Shown here one piece after another: positions 1 to 11,122 of a DNA stretch of 64,000 bases. Positions within the stretch are counted from its first letter, which is position 1; each line of letters begins with the position of its first letter. This DNA comes from Stropharia rugosoannulata. Lineage: Eukaryota > Basidiomycota > Agaricomycetes > Agaricales > Strophariaceae. Location of the stretch: positions 2,738,001 through 2,802,000 of the forward strand of contig JANCIK010000003.1 of assembly GCA_028532985.1 (NCBI GenBank). The letters run 5' to 3'. The notes beneath the pieces were generated by a model. The model worked only from the letters and a program-made list of their open reading frames with translations, was not told the DNA's origin and did no database searches. The position numbers and the translations under genes were made by a program.

Positions 1-391
1 TCGATGAGGACTCACTCCAGGCCGGCCTCTCCAGTGAGAGTGGCCTCCCTCGACGGCTTCTCAAACAGGCATTCAAATCCGTTATTCCGGCAGCGCTTGC
101 AGGGAGGGCTGTCCGCTCCTTCACAGCGCATCTTCTGCTTTCTGCAGGCATTCTAGGATGATCAAGAAGGAAAGTCAAGCGCTGGAGGAGCAGGTAGCAT
201 GAAGGCACTCACGCAGGCGCCTTGACGTTGAAAAGAGAAAGATCATATAAATAAGAAAGTGGGAGCGCGGCAGAGAACGTACGAGGTACTCGGTTCAAGG
301 TCTTCGGGATAGGCTTAATGTCGCGTTTGTCACTCTTGTCGTCGTCCTCCTGCTTCTTGATGGTCGGACTGCTCGCAGAGATGGGTTCCAT
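1..391 (-). CDS. Zn2Cys6 fungal transcription factor, N-terminal part (runs off left edge)
   Basis: Nuclear DNA-binding regulator of the Gal4-type binuclear zinc cluster family; only the 5' end is inside the window. Exons read as 391..283, 220..213 and 152..16, and another intron begins with GTGAGT at 15. The start is the ATG at 391 (MEPISASSPT...), followed by an acidic/basic linker. Joining the exons gives RAC-NAC-RKQKMRC-EGADSPPC-KRC-RNNGFEC, a complete C-x2-C-x6-C-x7-C-x2-C-x6-C cluster. The first cysteine comes from the 8-nt exon at 213..220. The start lies 163 bp from the divergent Yop1-like gene, so the two may share a promoter. The regulated pathway cannot be inferred without the middle and C-terminal domains. 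Confidence 0.88.
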
Positions 392-554
392 CAGGGATCG
401 GAAAGAGAACAGAGGGGACAGGAGGAGGGGATGCGGGGAAAGATGGGTGGAAGGCCGGCCTGACTTCCATTTCCAGGACACCTAAATAGGCGCAAGCAAG
501 AGGGTCCTGCGGCATCATATCTATCTCTGTCCCTCACTCATTCAATACAACACA

Positions 555-1355
555 ATGTTTATGTCCACTCTCTCGCGGCTCGTCAGGTGCGCTCCTCGCT
601 GCCGCTGCCCGTCCCCAACTCACCACTGACCTCCCTCCAGCGCCTGGTTTGCGTTCCTCCTCCCCTGCTTCGCTACATACAAGGCCATCTCCCGCCGCCC
701 CGTCTCCGAGCCCGACCTCCACAGATGGGCCATGTACTGGGCGGTCATCGGCGTCTTCATGACCTTTGAATACCTCGCAGAGTGGACAATCAGCTGGTGC
801 GTCCCCGCCACCCCCTGCTGCATGCTACTCCCACTATAACTAAAATAGGCTGCCGTTCTACTGGGAGGTCAAAACACTTTTCCTTCTTTATCTCTCCTTA
901 CCTCAGACACAGGTGCGTTTCTCTGCCGTGCTTCTTCAGCATGCCCCCTCTCACAGCCCGCCTATGACAAGGGTTCTACATACGTATATAACACGTATCT
1001 CCAGCCGTTTTTCTCACGAAACGAAGCCGACCTAGACGCTGGAATTATTGCCATTCAGCGCAATGTCGTGACCTTTGTTCAGGGAAAGATGGCTGCAATT
1101 TGGGATCTATTTTGGACCCAGGTCGTGGGCGCGCGTGCCCAATCGGACGCCCCAGCACCCGCCACACCCCCTTCCCAACTGGCATGGTTGTTCTCGAACG
1201 ATGCCTGGCGCTCGGCCGTAAATATCCTGAAACCCTCCGGAGTTCCAAAGCCTCCCTCCCGTCAAAGCAGCAACTCTGGTTCAGCCACTTCCCGCACACC
1301 ATCCGTCCACAGCGAGACTCCCCCTGCATTCCCGGTCCCTCAACATTACGAATGA
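555..1355 (+). CDS. yop1: Yop1/REEP (DP1/TB2/HVA22) ER membrane-shaping protein
   Basis: Integral ER membrane protein of the reticulon-like DP1/Yop1 family, which stabilises tubular ER by hairpin insertion and also acts in Rab-linked vesicle traffic. Exons join(555..586, 641..796, 849..912, 972..1355) give 211 aa in consistent phase. Visible family signatures are LLPCFATYKAI, WAMYWAVIG, the conserved block WLPFYWEVKTLFLLYLSLPQ and the TQGSTYVYNTYLQPF segment. Hydrophobic stretches lie roughly at residues 10-27, 40-63 and 70-84. The C-terminal ~95 residues are low-complexity Pro/Ser-rich and end in PQHYE. The N-terminus is shorter than in yeast Yop1, so an unseen upstream exon remains possible. 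The 3' end faces the end of Sec3. Confidence 0.92.
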
Positions 1356-1718
1356 GCCGCGTAAGTCGACCATGCGTTACGCTGCGGCAGGGCTGTAGAG
1401 CCGCCTTGGTATCATTATAGGGTATTATTCTACATATGTATTCTCGATTTGAATAAGTATTCTCGCTTTGCCGCCCGCTGATAGATGTTCCCACTTCTAG
1501 TGGCTTTGATTCACAGACTATACAATTTCTTGCCCCGGATGCGTAACCCATGATTGACATCGTGTACCCAGTGTCGGTTAGACGTCGCTTAACCGCCCAA
1601 TTGTGGCATCTGATCTCCCTAAAATGCCGCCTTTGTATTCGTTCAAAAATGTCAAAAATGCAGTGAGATACAGAGTACAGGCCTGAATAAATACAATTCC
1701 ATCCACAAATCATGATGA
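1356..1718. other. Convergent intergenic gap, nothing further recognised
   Basis: This gap lies between the stop codons of the Yop1-like gene and Sec3. A long minus-strand open frame (1045..1713) crosses it and the end of the Yop1-like gene, but has no recognisable protein features. Confidence 0.6.
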
Positions 1719-4700
1719 CTACGAGCCAAACTTCTGTCTTCTGAACGCCGACTCAATCTCGGTAGTTGTATACTCTAGGTTGACACCGATGTCCCCATAC
1801 AGCTGGGATATCCGGGCAGACCAAGTCTCGGTTAATTTCACAAACTCCTCCTCGCAGGCGTTCCACACCCCAATTAGCACTTTGCCGGCAAGAACCCCAC
1901 TAGCGTCTTCCGCATTTACCTTCTCTGCTTCGGTAAAGTGCTTTTCAACCCGCCGGGCGAGAACGTCAATGTGTTTCCGCATATCCTTGCTCGTAAAGTC
2001 CTTTACAAGTTTCTTCAGCGCGCTCTTGTTAAAATTGCTGTTCGATGACAACTCCGCCGGGCTGCCATCCTTAGCTATGCGATCAAGACCTTCGAAGAAA
2101 TCCTGTGCACATGAAAACATTATTCAGCATAAAATCGGGCATGACAGCATTACTGTACACGTACGATAAGCTTGCCGAAAGGCCTACGGAATACAATCCT
2201 GATGTACGCAGCAAGATTCTCATCGTAAATGCTTTGCGCGCGACGGCAGGATGTATTCAGCGACGGCACATTCATTTGGGACATCTCAGAGATGAAGTAC
2301 TGCATGTTCTCTATCCGTGACGATCAGCCTTCATACGCACTGAGAAACTGAAAGAATAGAACTTACCAATGAGAATGACGTGGTAATTAAGCTGACCTTT
2401 GTCCTCCCCCTCTCCTTCAAGTTTGGCAATCTGCTTCAATGAATCGAACATTGACTGGACGATTCTTTCATAAGCAGTGTCAACACTAGTACGTATCTCC
2501 AAGTTGCTCGCCCCAACAAGTTGGCTCTCGACGCGAGTACTGTATGCTGAGAAGTGCTTCACGAAATGGGCAACCCCCTTCCGCTTCTTGCTTGTCAGTT
2601 TCGTCCGTTCAATGCCCTTTAGTTGTTCAGTCTAACCAAAGCATGACCTATCAGTCGCACGTAGGTCATAACAATAACGGTATTACTGACAACATGACGA
2701 TCGAAGATGACCTTTAATCTTGCGTGCTGCTTCTCTAATAGATTTGTTATGAATGGGTTTCCTCGTTCCTCTGCTTCTACCATATATCGCTCAAGACAAG
2801 CTAGTACTCCTACGATTTCTCTGGTGACCAACTTTTATTTATTCATTCATTTTATCGCAGTGGAGTTGTACTTACATGTTATCCTTAGCAAGTGCAGCGT
2901 CAAGCCAATTCTTCAACTCTGCCGGTAGAAACCCGAATATGAGATCAAGGGCACCCCTAATTAACTTCGTAGTTGCTTGATTAAGCCCTACTGATCGGGC
3001 GGCTTGTCTCCGGAAATAGTTGTCCAGGCCCATGTGATCGGCATAGGTCAACCCAGCGTCATTAATTTGTAGGAAGTCGCTAACGAATTCGTCTTCCTGA
3101 TAGATCAAGTTTGCGATTTGCTCTAGGAAAAGCCCGAAAACCTATTGGCGATGAAAAGCCATATAAATCTTTATGCGTCCAGATACACACCTCCGAAGCA
3201 CGCATCTCCCCACTTGTCTGCTTTTCTTGCGCGCGTTGTCGACTTTCGATTGGGGATCGTATAATTGTGCCAGCACGTCGCATACCCGCGGCACCCTTTG
3301 CAGTGAGGGGAGTAGAAACGGTACCGAATCCTAAATTGTCATACACAGAATGTTTAAGACGACATGGAACACGTTATGTACCTTGCTCCGACTCATCATC
3401 GACTCCTTTCTTGACAAGATCCAGATGTGCGGACAATAAAGCTTTCATTTGAGCGCTGTGCAAGTCACTAGCAGAAGAGAAATATGCCTGATCGCATGGG
3501 CATGAGCGAATACAGTTAATCGACTACAAGCATAACTTACTGCGCACAACTTGCTATATACATTCTCGTCCATCTCGCGTAGATAAAGCATAAGACCTCC
3601 ATAGCGTGACAAGTATGCTTCAAGATCGGTGTGAGGAAGGGCAGCTGGACGGGGTCCGGGAGGCATTTTTGTAAGTCCCGATGTGTCGCCCAATAGCATT
3701 TGTGACTATCAGATGAAAAACAACATTTAGGAAATCCTCGAATAACTGAGGCCCAGTCTTACCCGTGCGACAAACATTATCGACAAGAAATCAAACACGC
3801 GTTTACAAAACTGTGCGTTATATGTGCGATACTCTTGCAGCCGTTCCATTGTCGCAGCCATATCTAACTCAATCGTAAGTTAAGCTCTGCTACGAAGTGG
3901 TAAACAAACCAGTGTCACGGCCGGCCTGAAGAGCTTTGTAAAGCTGTACAGCGGCACTCTCTAATCGAGTTATACTGTGGGACTTGTCGAGAGATTCTTG
4001 TGTGAGGGTAGCCAAAGCTTCCTGATCAACGTGAACGGTACGCTTGAAGAGCACATTTTAAGAAGCACCCTCAACAACAACTGTTTAATGCTCACCAACA
4101 AATTCTGCAATTCTGCCAAAAGAGCCCTTTGGTTTTGATTTTGCACCTGTAGACCGCGGTTTTGAGATTGGATGTATAGGATATCGTCATTAACAGCCTA
4201 TTTCAAAATTGAGGTCACTTTATCACATGTAGATGCCACGTGAAGGGGACAAACATTGAGATGAATCTTATATGTGGATACAAGGCTGTCCATATTATCG
4301 AGTTCAGCAAGAGCATCGTCCATAAATTTCATGACAAGAGCAACGCGGTCGTCGGATTCCAGGAAAGAATGTATATTGGCCTAAACAAAGTCAGAACAAG
4401 GACGTAGAATCTCAAAGATTTGCAGACTTTTTCCAATGCCATTAATTCATCCTGTAATCTGGCTTCAATCATATCCACGGCGCCCCTTGTCATCTTTCTG
4501 CCTAAGACATCGTCGCTAGCCCACTCATACCCTTCAATCATCTCCTCCACGTTTACCAATGTTGCTTGTGTATTCTCGTCCTCAACGTCTCCCTCCGCCT
4601 GGGCGTCCATATCCGTGATTAACCTATCCAAGGTGGCTTGATTAAACGGGTCAAAGTAAGAGATGCGTGCATTCTGGTCCCTGCGAGTGGCATTGGCCTC

Positions 4701-5783
4701 CGCAGTGGTATCCGCGCGTGCCGCCTCCCTGCGAGAATTATGAGAAAGAGCCGGGGAGGCAGTATTCGTGCGGTTGGGTATTAGTGCCCTATTAACAGGG
4801 CTTTCTTGGGGAGTCCTACGCATCTTTTAATATTTAGTTGAATGCTACAAGGTAGTACTAACCGGGATGAGTCGAAATTGTTTGAGGGGATGCGCGGGAT
4901 AGATCCATTGGTTTGATTAGATGAGCGCTGTATAGGGATAGGAGCAGAAGGCTGGGGTACTGTTATAGAAGGGGGCCGTCGCTCGCGAGGAAGACTATTG
5001 GGAGATTCTGAGAGCGGAGCGCCGTTCCTGCTTTGAGAATATGATAGTCCTGATGGAGGACCTTGCGATTCGGTTATACTCTGTGCAACGCGGAGTGGTT
5101 GCGTGCGGGTTGGCGGGGGCGCAGTACGTCCTGGTGGCGGGGAAGACCTTCCTGAACGCCTAGGTGGTTGTTGCGCCTGTCCATTGACTTCACGGGGATA
5201 AGAACAAAATTTCAACATTGAACACAAATGGAGGACTCGCCTGACGACGCCAGTTCATTCTGTATACCTTCAAGTTGCAAAGGCGCTTGTGGGCCAGCCA
5301 CTGTGCGAAAGAGTCGTATTAGAGCCTCAATAAAACTTTGTTGGTCGTCGCGGTTCTCGGTTTGCCATCTGTATGTTCTCGAAAGGGTTAAGTTGAAAGC
5401 TAATGGCTGATGTCGTAAAACGTGAACGGGAGGACGCTATCCAAAAATGTCTGATACTGACATCTACGACTTGTATCGTCCGGAGCTCTATCAATCTCCA
5501 TGTTTTGCCGACAGAAAACGTCCCATTGGTGTTTAACTTTGATTTGTGTAGAAAGCCTGACCCATTGCTAGCCTCTGTCGTTCAATCAATTGGGTGTTAG
5601 ACGAAATCCCTATAGGATATAGAGCGTACGAGATAACAGTATATATCGTGGTTTGCGACCGCCACCTTCTGGTCCTGCGTCTTCCCAGATTTTGATGTGT
5701 GAGATGTAGGTCTCTTCCAAGTTGCCTTCTGCATTGCGTCTCGAGAAGACTGAAGCAATAATTCGTTGACGTTGATCCGCCAT
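1719..5783 (-). CDS. sec3: Exocyst complex component Sec3
   Basis: Subunit of the octameric exocyst, which tethers secretory vesicles at plasma-membrane growth sites; Sec3 marks the site through PI(4,5)P2 and Rho GTPases. The start is the ATG at 5783 (MADQRQRIIASVFS). Exon 1 is 5783..5630 and exon 2 begins at 5556. The N-terminal PIP2-binding PH-like domain is clear: HIKIWEDAG, then LHKSKLNTNGTFSVGKTW, then FNLTLSRTYRWQTEN. A Pro/Arg-rich disordered linker follows. The conserved helical region includes YFDPFNQATLDRL and FLESDDRVALVMKFMDDAL. The C-terminal Sec3 domain runs to the stop at 1719 (ESAFRRQKFGS). About 15 short introns are needed, giving roughly 950 aa, close to the family length. 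It is divergent from the homeodomain gene with 319 bp between starts. Confidence 0.94.
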
Positions 5784-6102
5784 GAATCAGGGCGAGGTCG
5801 GATAAAAACAAAAGACGAGGAACAAGAAACTATGGACTCATGAGGTGAGATGCGGGTCGTCAAGAGATGACGGCGGCGCAAGAGTGCTAAATGAGGACAA
5901 GAACAATACCGGCAAAGAGCGACAATTAAATAAACAGAGCGGACCGTGACATATCCTTGTTCCTTTGACTCTGTATAAATTCACGATCTACACGTTAGAG
6001 TTTTTCTCACTTCCGCCCTTTGCTGGCCCACTTTCTTTCATCCTTCTCGTTCTTATGCGCTAGTCGCTTTCATTCTTCTACACTCATTATTCACGATTAA
6101 TT
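5784..6102. promoter_or_regulatory. Shared divergent upstream region of sec3 and homeodomain gene
   Basis: Gap of 319 bp between two outward-facing start codons. It contains pyrimidine-rich stretches close to the homeodomain start (about 6000..6100), common in basidiomycete promoters. No specific binding site is assigned. Confidence 0.45.
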
Positions 6103-6919
6103 ATGACTACCCAATCCCCCCCAAGCCCTTTGCACTTTCTGGCCAACGTCGTTTCCAGCATCCAAAACACACACTCTTCTATTTCATCCGCCCGGTCATC
6201 CTCGCCGTCCTCAGCGCGCTCTTCGTCTCCTACGAACGCCGCCTACATGCGAAACATTACCGCCCTACACATTCCTTTCAATCTTTCGGACATAGGCAGT
6301 GAACCATCCCAGAGGACACTGAGGCATACGAACTCGTCCAACCATACGCCTCGGTCAGACGCTGGCTTCGTCCCTTTCATATGCCACAAGTCCGGACGTA
6401 GGGCGCGCAAAACCACCGATATTCAGCTAAAGGGGCGGATGCAAATAAAAACACGACGAAGGGAACTCCTGCAAAAGGCCATCAAGATCAAGTCCTTGGA
6501 CAACTCACCCGTCAACGAACGCCAACTGCTAGTCCTGCGCATGGTATATGATGAGATTACTATGTACCCGTGTGAATCGTGGATGGTATTGATCGCCATC
6601 ATCATCAACCGGTCGGTATTTTTTAATCATCGAAAGTGCAGACGACTGATTGATGTCCCTCGGCAGTGCGTACAAGCAGGTCAAGAATTGGTTTTCGAAC
6701 GAAAGGCAAAAAAACCGGGTCGGCGAATCCATCCCTTTTGAGACTGAGGACGGCGACAAAGTTCGTTTGCGCACTTCGGCGCTCTCCGCCTGTCAGGATT
6801 GGTCCGATTCATTTTTTGAGGAAGTGGTCATGATCTACAACTATCGAGTCCAACGCAACTCACGATTCAGAGGGTCTCTTCTGAGGCTGAATGACGCTTC
6901 CTCTGACTATGATCAGTGA
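6103..6919 (+). CDS. Homeodomain transcription factor (single homeobox)
   Basis: Putative nuclear DNA-binding protein of 253 aa from join(6103..6611, 6667..6919). The recognition helix is clear: YKQVKNWFSNERQKNR contains the canonical W48, F49, N51 and R53 of homeodomains. Helices 1-2 precede it (NERQLLVLRMVYDEI, then MVLIAIIINR), after a basic stretch (RMQIKTRRRELLQKAIKIK). The N-terminal ~120 residues are Ser-rich. The single intron falls inside the homeodomain, just before helix 3, and its exact donor (GT at 6612) is inferred from the frame. About 65 residues follow the homeodomain, with no second domain visible. No MIP or other usual A-mating-locus neighbour is present, so I do not call it a mating-type HD1/HD2 gene. 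Confidence 0.8.
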
Positions 6920-7253
6920 TGTGTCAGGACAACTGACTTTTTTAATTTAGGCTAACATCTTGGACAGTACTTACGCATTCACGACTGGACTCACGTATCC
7001 CACATAATCTATCTACCTACATGCTACTAATCTCCGCTAATTAACTTTATGGATTATACTAATATTTGTATGTAAAATTGTTGTCTTTCCTAAATCCATA
7101 GACTCTTCGAGTTCTCATTACGCATCGAATTTCAATCTGAATGTGGGCAAGAAGTTGCCAAAACAATGCCAAAATCTACAATGAAGTTGTATAACTCAGC
7201 AACTGAGATGGTCTACCGTGTAAGTATACTATCTACATCCATACGATATCGTG
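6920..7253. other. Convergent AT-rich gap
   Basis: Intergenic 3' region between the homeodomain gene and the glucosyltransferase gene. It is AT-rich. I see no RNA gene or conserved coding signal. Confidence 0.55.
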
Positions 7254-8674
7254 TCAAGGACACAGCTTTGCTTGACCGTTCTGAAAGACTTGATACCGTT
7301 GTCCTCTCCAAATGATTATATTTCCAGTTATTGCGATTAGCCATATCGGAAAAGCGAGAACCTCTCTAGCGGCCCACATAGCAATAAACCCTAGTGTGAT
7401 TTGCCTTGTCGATGAATGTCCTGAAATAGATAAATATACATCAAGGTCAACAGCCAACCATAGGATGAAATGAAAGGGAAGAAGAATCAGCATTGGCATC
7501 CCAAATAAAGCCTTGAAGCACGTCGCTCCCACGATACCAGCCACAATTGATTCGGTGAACGGCTCCAGTATTGTCGCGAGTAAAACCATGTGTTTACGAA
7601 CACGGATCCAACGAACACGTCGCCAGACGTAGTCCATGAATGTCATATTTCCTATAACGTTACGTGCAACATCGCAAGACATTTCGTGTCGCAGTCCTAA
7701 TTCATGCCACAGTGCGGAGGCAATCATGTTGTCTTCCGCGAGGAAGTGACCAAACACAGGTAGGCCGTAATCACCCACTTCGTGTCTCCTCGCAACCTGT
7801 TGCCTGACGGGCGCCAACGAACCGTTGAGACATTCGATATCAGATCGGCGGTACATATTAGATTTGCCCACAACACAGGACTCGACGCCAACCGTGTTGA
7901 TCGCGATGTACATCTTTGCGTGATTTGTGTTGAGGAAGGCGGCTTCGAGTCGTGACCCAATCTTGTCGCCGTCGGTGAGGGCAAACGGAACATGATGTAC
8001 GAGACCCAGTCGTTTCGGGGACCGCGACAGGACAGGGTCCGTGAACAGATTTACGCTTCGAGAGAGGGTTCCCGCGTCGACCATCACTCCGGAATCGAGG
8101 ACCCATAACAGGTCATAAGTGGCCTTGCGGAATGAACGCACCAAGTTGTTGACCTTGGGATTTACGCCAACAATCTCTTCGCCTGTATACATAGGTAAAT
8201 GTGCTTGAAAAAAAGGCAACCACATACCGATTACTACTGTTACTGCAGTTTGAGGATATTTGGCTACTAAAGCATTAACAATATGAAGAGCCTGGTCTGA
8301 TTCGTGCGCAACAGAGAAAATTATTTCATATTTCGTATAGTCTTGTTTGAAGGTCGACTCGAGGTTTTCGTAGAGATTTGGGTCCAAGCCTTTCAACGGG
8401 CGAAGAATAGATACACCTGGAGTGGAAACTTCATGACTACTTGTCAAATTATGCTTCATGGGTCGTGACCGATACCGCCTTCTCCTAGACATGGCGAGGG
8501 GTAAGTGATTGTTTGAGAAAAAGAAAGCTTTAATGACATCACTCACGCAGCTATGCATCCCAAGAGGCCTATAGACCACATCGAAATGTACCAGATAGAG
8601 CCCAATAAAGCCAGTGCGTGCACAAGTGTCCATTTTTCGAAGTCGCCCGATAACCGTAAAGAAGGAATACCCAT
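7254..8674 (-). CDS. Ceramide glucosyltransferase (GT21, glucosylceramide synthase)
   Basis: Transfers glucose from UDP-glucose to ceramide on the cytosolic face of Golgi/ER membranes. The family is found in most filamentous fungi but not in S. cerevisiae. Exons 8674..8547, 8484..8228 and 8182..7254 give 437 aa. The start is MGIPSLRLSGDFEKW, followed by a membrane anchor (LVHALALLGSIWYISM, about residues 17-40). The RRRYRSRPMKHN segment leads into SILRPLKGLDPNLYENL. All GCS motifs are visible: D1 in AHESD, D2 in WVLDSG, D3 in LAEDN, and the (R/Q)xxRW motif in RRVRW. C-terminal hydrophobic segments follow. Exon 1 is read in a different frame from the longer open frame, which gives a non-hydrophobic N-terminus. 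Intron 2 (8183..8227) is 45 nt and has no stop in frame. Confidence 0.93.
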
Positions 8675-9033
8675 ATTACCCCTCTTCAGTAAGTCCAGTT
8701 TTACAATGCCATATCAAAGCCTTTCGGCCCAGCGCGTGCTGCTCGCTTTATAGGTTGAAGAGGAAGTCAAGTTCAAGCCGTTTGCCGTCGGGCGTGTGCG
8801 TTTTGATGTCATCAGCCGCACGTCACTCAATGCAGCCTTGAGCAAAGCCTTGATAGCCTTCCACGCATAAGTATATACGCTCATAAGGCCAAATACTGAA
8901 CGGATCTTGCAATAGCCAGGCCGGGTACCGAGTGGAGCGCAACAGCAAACAAAATCAGGTGAATATTCAATCAGGTTATTTATCCGTTGGTTTCTGCCTT
9001 CAACCAAGTACCCCCGGTGTGAATCTGGCAGTC
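8675..9033. promoter_or_regulatory. Divergent upstream region of glucosyltransferase and thiolase
   Basis: The 359-bp gap separates outward-facing starts. No specific operator was recognised. Confidence 0.4.
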
Positions 9034-10798
9034 ATGGAACGTGTTAAGCAACTGGCCGCTCATCTCTCTGGAGCTTCGGGGTTGCGCTCATTGGAAGTGA
9101 AAAGGCCAGACGACGTGGTCGTAACCCTAGCTATACGTTCGCCTCTGTGCAAGGCAAAGAAAGGGGGATTCAAGGATGCACGGTATGTGGTCAGGATGAG
9201 TCTCCTATTGTTACACCTCGCCGAGCATGTCTGTTATTATCTTCGTCTATTCACAGAACTGATGAGCTCATGCTGGAGATGTTCAAGGTCCGTAATCATT
9301 GCACTGTAATCCCGCAACCATACTAATGGTAAAACTAAACTAGCACGTAAATGCTCTCTCTAATGTCGAACCAAAGGCGATCGGTGATGTCTGTGTTGGC
9401 ACGGTTCTGACGCCAGATGCTGCCTACTTCGTTCGTGCAGCCATGCTCGCTGCTGGTATCCCGGAAAGCGTGCCGGTCCAAATCATCAATCGATTCTGTT
9501 CAAGTGGATTAATGGCAGTCACTACTATTGCCAACCAAATCCGCGCTGGACAAATCAGCGTTGGCCTGGCGGTGGGTATCGAGAGTATGTCAGAGAAGTA
9601 AGACCTGTGATATTTTTATACCTAAAGATGCTCATTTTAGTGTTGTGTTGGCAGTCCTGATCGCGGTGGCCCCACGTTTAGCGAACTAATTTCTGTTAAT
9701 AGCAGTGCCAACGATTGCAAGGAGCGCATGGGTTGGACAAGCGAGAACGTTGCCGCTGACTTTAACATAACTCGTGAAGAGCAGGACGCGTTCGCCGCGT
9801 TATCCTTCCAGAAAGCCGAAGCTGCAGAGAGTAACGGGTATTTCACGAAGGAAATAGTGCCATTCACTGTACTTGAACGTGTCCCGAATTCTGACCAACG
9901 CAGACCTGTTGTCGTCAGTAAAGACGACGGTATTCGGTACGGTACCACTGCGGAGAAGCTAGCTAAAATAAAACCCGCATTCCCTCAGTGGGGAAACAGC
10001 ACTACAACCGGTGGAAATGCCAGCCAGATCACGGATGGAGCTGCAGCAGTGCTTCTGATGACACGGGCAGAGGCAGAGAAACGCGGCCTTCCCATTCTGG
10101 GCAAACATATCACAACGGCTGTTGCGGGTGTGGCTTTTCTCAATGTACTTTGATAATAATTGGCTAATATAGTTATTAGGTGTTCCCCCCAGAATCATGG
10201 GTGTTGGTCCGGTGTATGCTATCCCTCTGGCTCTGAAGAACGCTGGGCTTGAATTGAAAGATATTGATCTCTTTGAAGTTTGTCAGCGCATGTTGTGCAC
10301 CATAACATGTGGCTGACATTATTACAGGTAAATGAAGCTTTTGCATCTCAATGTGTATACACTGCAAAGGCTCTCGGCATTCCCTTGTGAGTTTCTGCGA
10401 GTGCATGTCACACTACTATGGAGGGCCGAGGCTGATGATCTGTGTTAATTTTCAGGGACAAGGTTGGCACACGTTCATCAATGCGATCTGTTTCACTCAT
10501 GCATTCCCGTTTCCCTACAGCTTAACGTAAATGGAGGTGCTATAGCCTTCGGGCATCCTCTAGATAAGTGTCCAATCTGAACTTGGTATGAACTTGAGTG
10601 TTGACAATTAGTTGATTATATAAGCTGCACTGGTGCACGGCAAATTGTGACCGGGCTGAGTGAATTGCACCGGCGCGACGGAAAGGTAGGTCACTATTTT
10701 TCTGAGTCGCACCTAGTCTGACTAGCACCCAGCTTCTGCTCACGTCGATGTGCATTGGAACGGGGATGGGGGCAGCTGGCATTTTCCTGCGGGAGTAA
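9034..10798 (+). CDS. Peroxisomal 3-ketoacyl-CoA thiolase
   Basis: Final step of peroxisomal beta-oxidation, cleaving 3-ketoacyl-CoA with CoA. Ten exons join(9034..9182, 9257..9287, 9344..9597, 9655..10127, 10180..10277, 10328..10386, 10456..10462, 10521..10567, 10625..10685, 10733..10798) give 414 aa. The N-terminus contains RVKQLAAHL at residues 3-11, a full match to the PTS2 peroxisomal signal. The nucleophilic cysteine is in [11 protein letters not shown] (about residue 112). The catalytic His is in AIAFGHPL and the second Cys in CIGTGMG near the C-terminus. EVNEAFA and NVNGGAIAF are typical. One exon is only 7 nt (GGACAAG). The splice junction after GHPL gives GHPLDNCTGAR where the family has GHPLGCTGAR, so that donor is uncertain. 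Confidence 0.94.
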
Positions 10799-11122
10799 GT
10801 AATTCCTGGGCAGTGATAAAAATAGAATACTATTTTTGGAAATGTTGCTCGGCGAATCAATGCTGTTTCCCCATGCCGAGGCCTCTTTTAGCATCCGCAG
10901 CGCTTTGTGCGGAGATCCGGGACAAAATTGTTGGCCAGACATCTGAAGGGCGCGTTGCGACCTTGTCAATGCGGCTCCCACGCCACTCTCCCTCCCACAC
11001 GGCGCTGTCTACAACTTTTCTCCTCATCCTTCCACCACCACCATCTCCCCATTTGTTTCCTTTCCGCTTTTTTTGTCTCTCCTTAATACCCTTTTTTCTG
11101 GAGTCCGCTCCATTCCTCTACC
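10799..11122. promoter_or_regulatory. Upstream region of heparinase-like gene
   Basis: The gap between tandem genes contains a long C/T-rich tract (about 10980..11110) just before the ATG, typical of basidiomycete core promoters. Nothing else is recognised. Confidence 0.45.

Noticed and set aside
1045..1713. 222-aa minus-strand open frame
   Set aside because: It overlaps the end of the well-supported Yop1-like gene, has mixed Arg/Cys-rich composition and no domain signal; a shadow frame.
7254..8633. Single-exon reading of the glucosyltransferase with N-terminus MDTCARTGF
   Set aside because: The alternative exon 1 in another frame gives the expected hydrophobic anchor and a clean GT-AG intron, so the long open frame is partly artefact.
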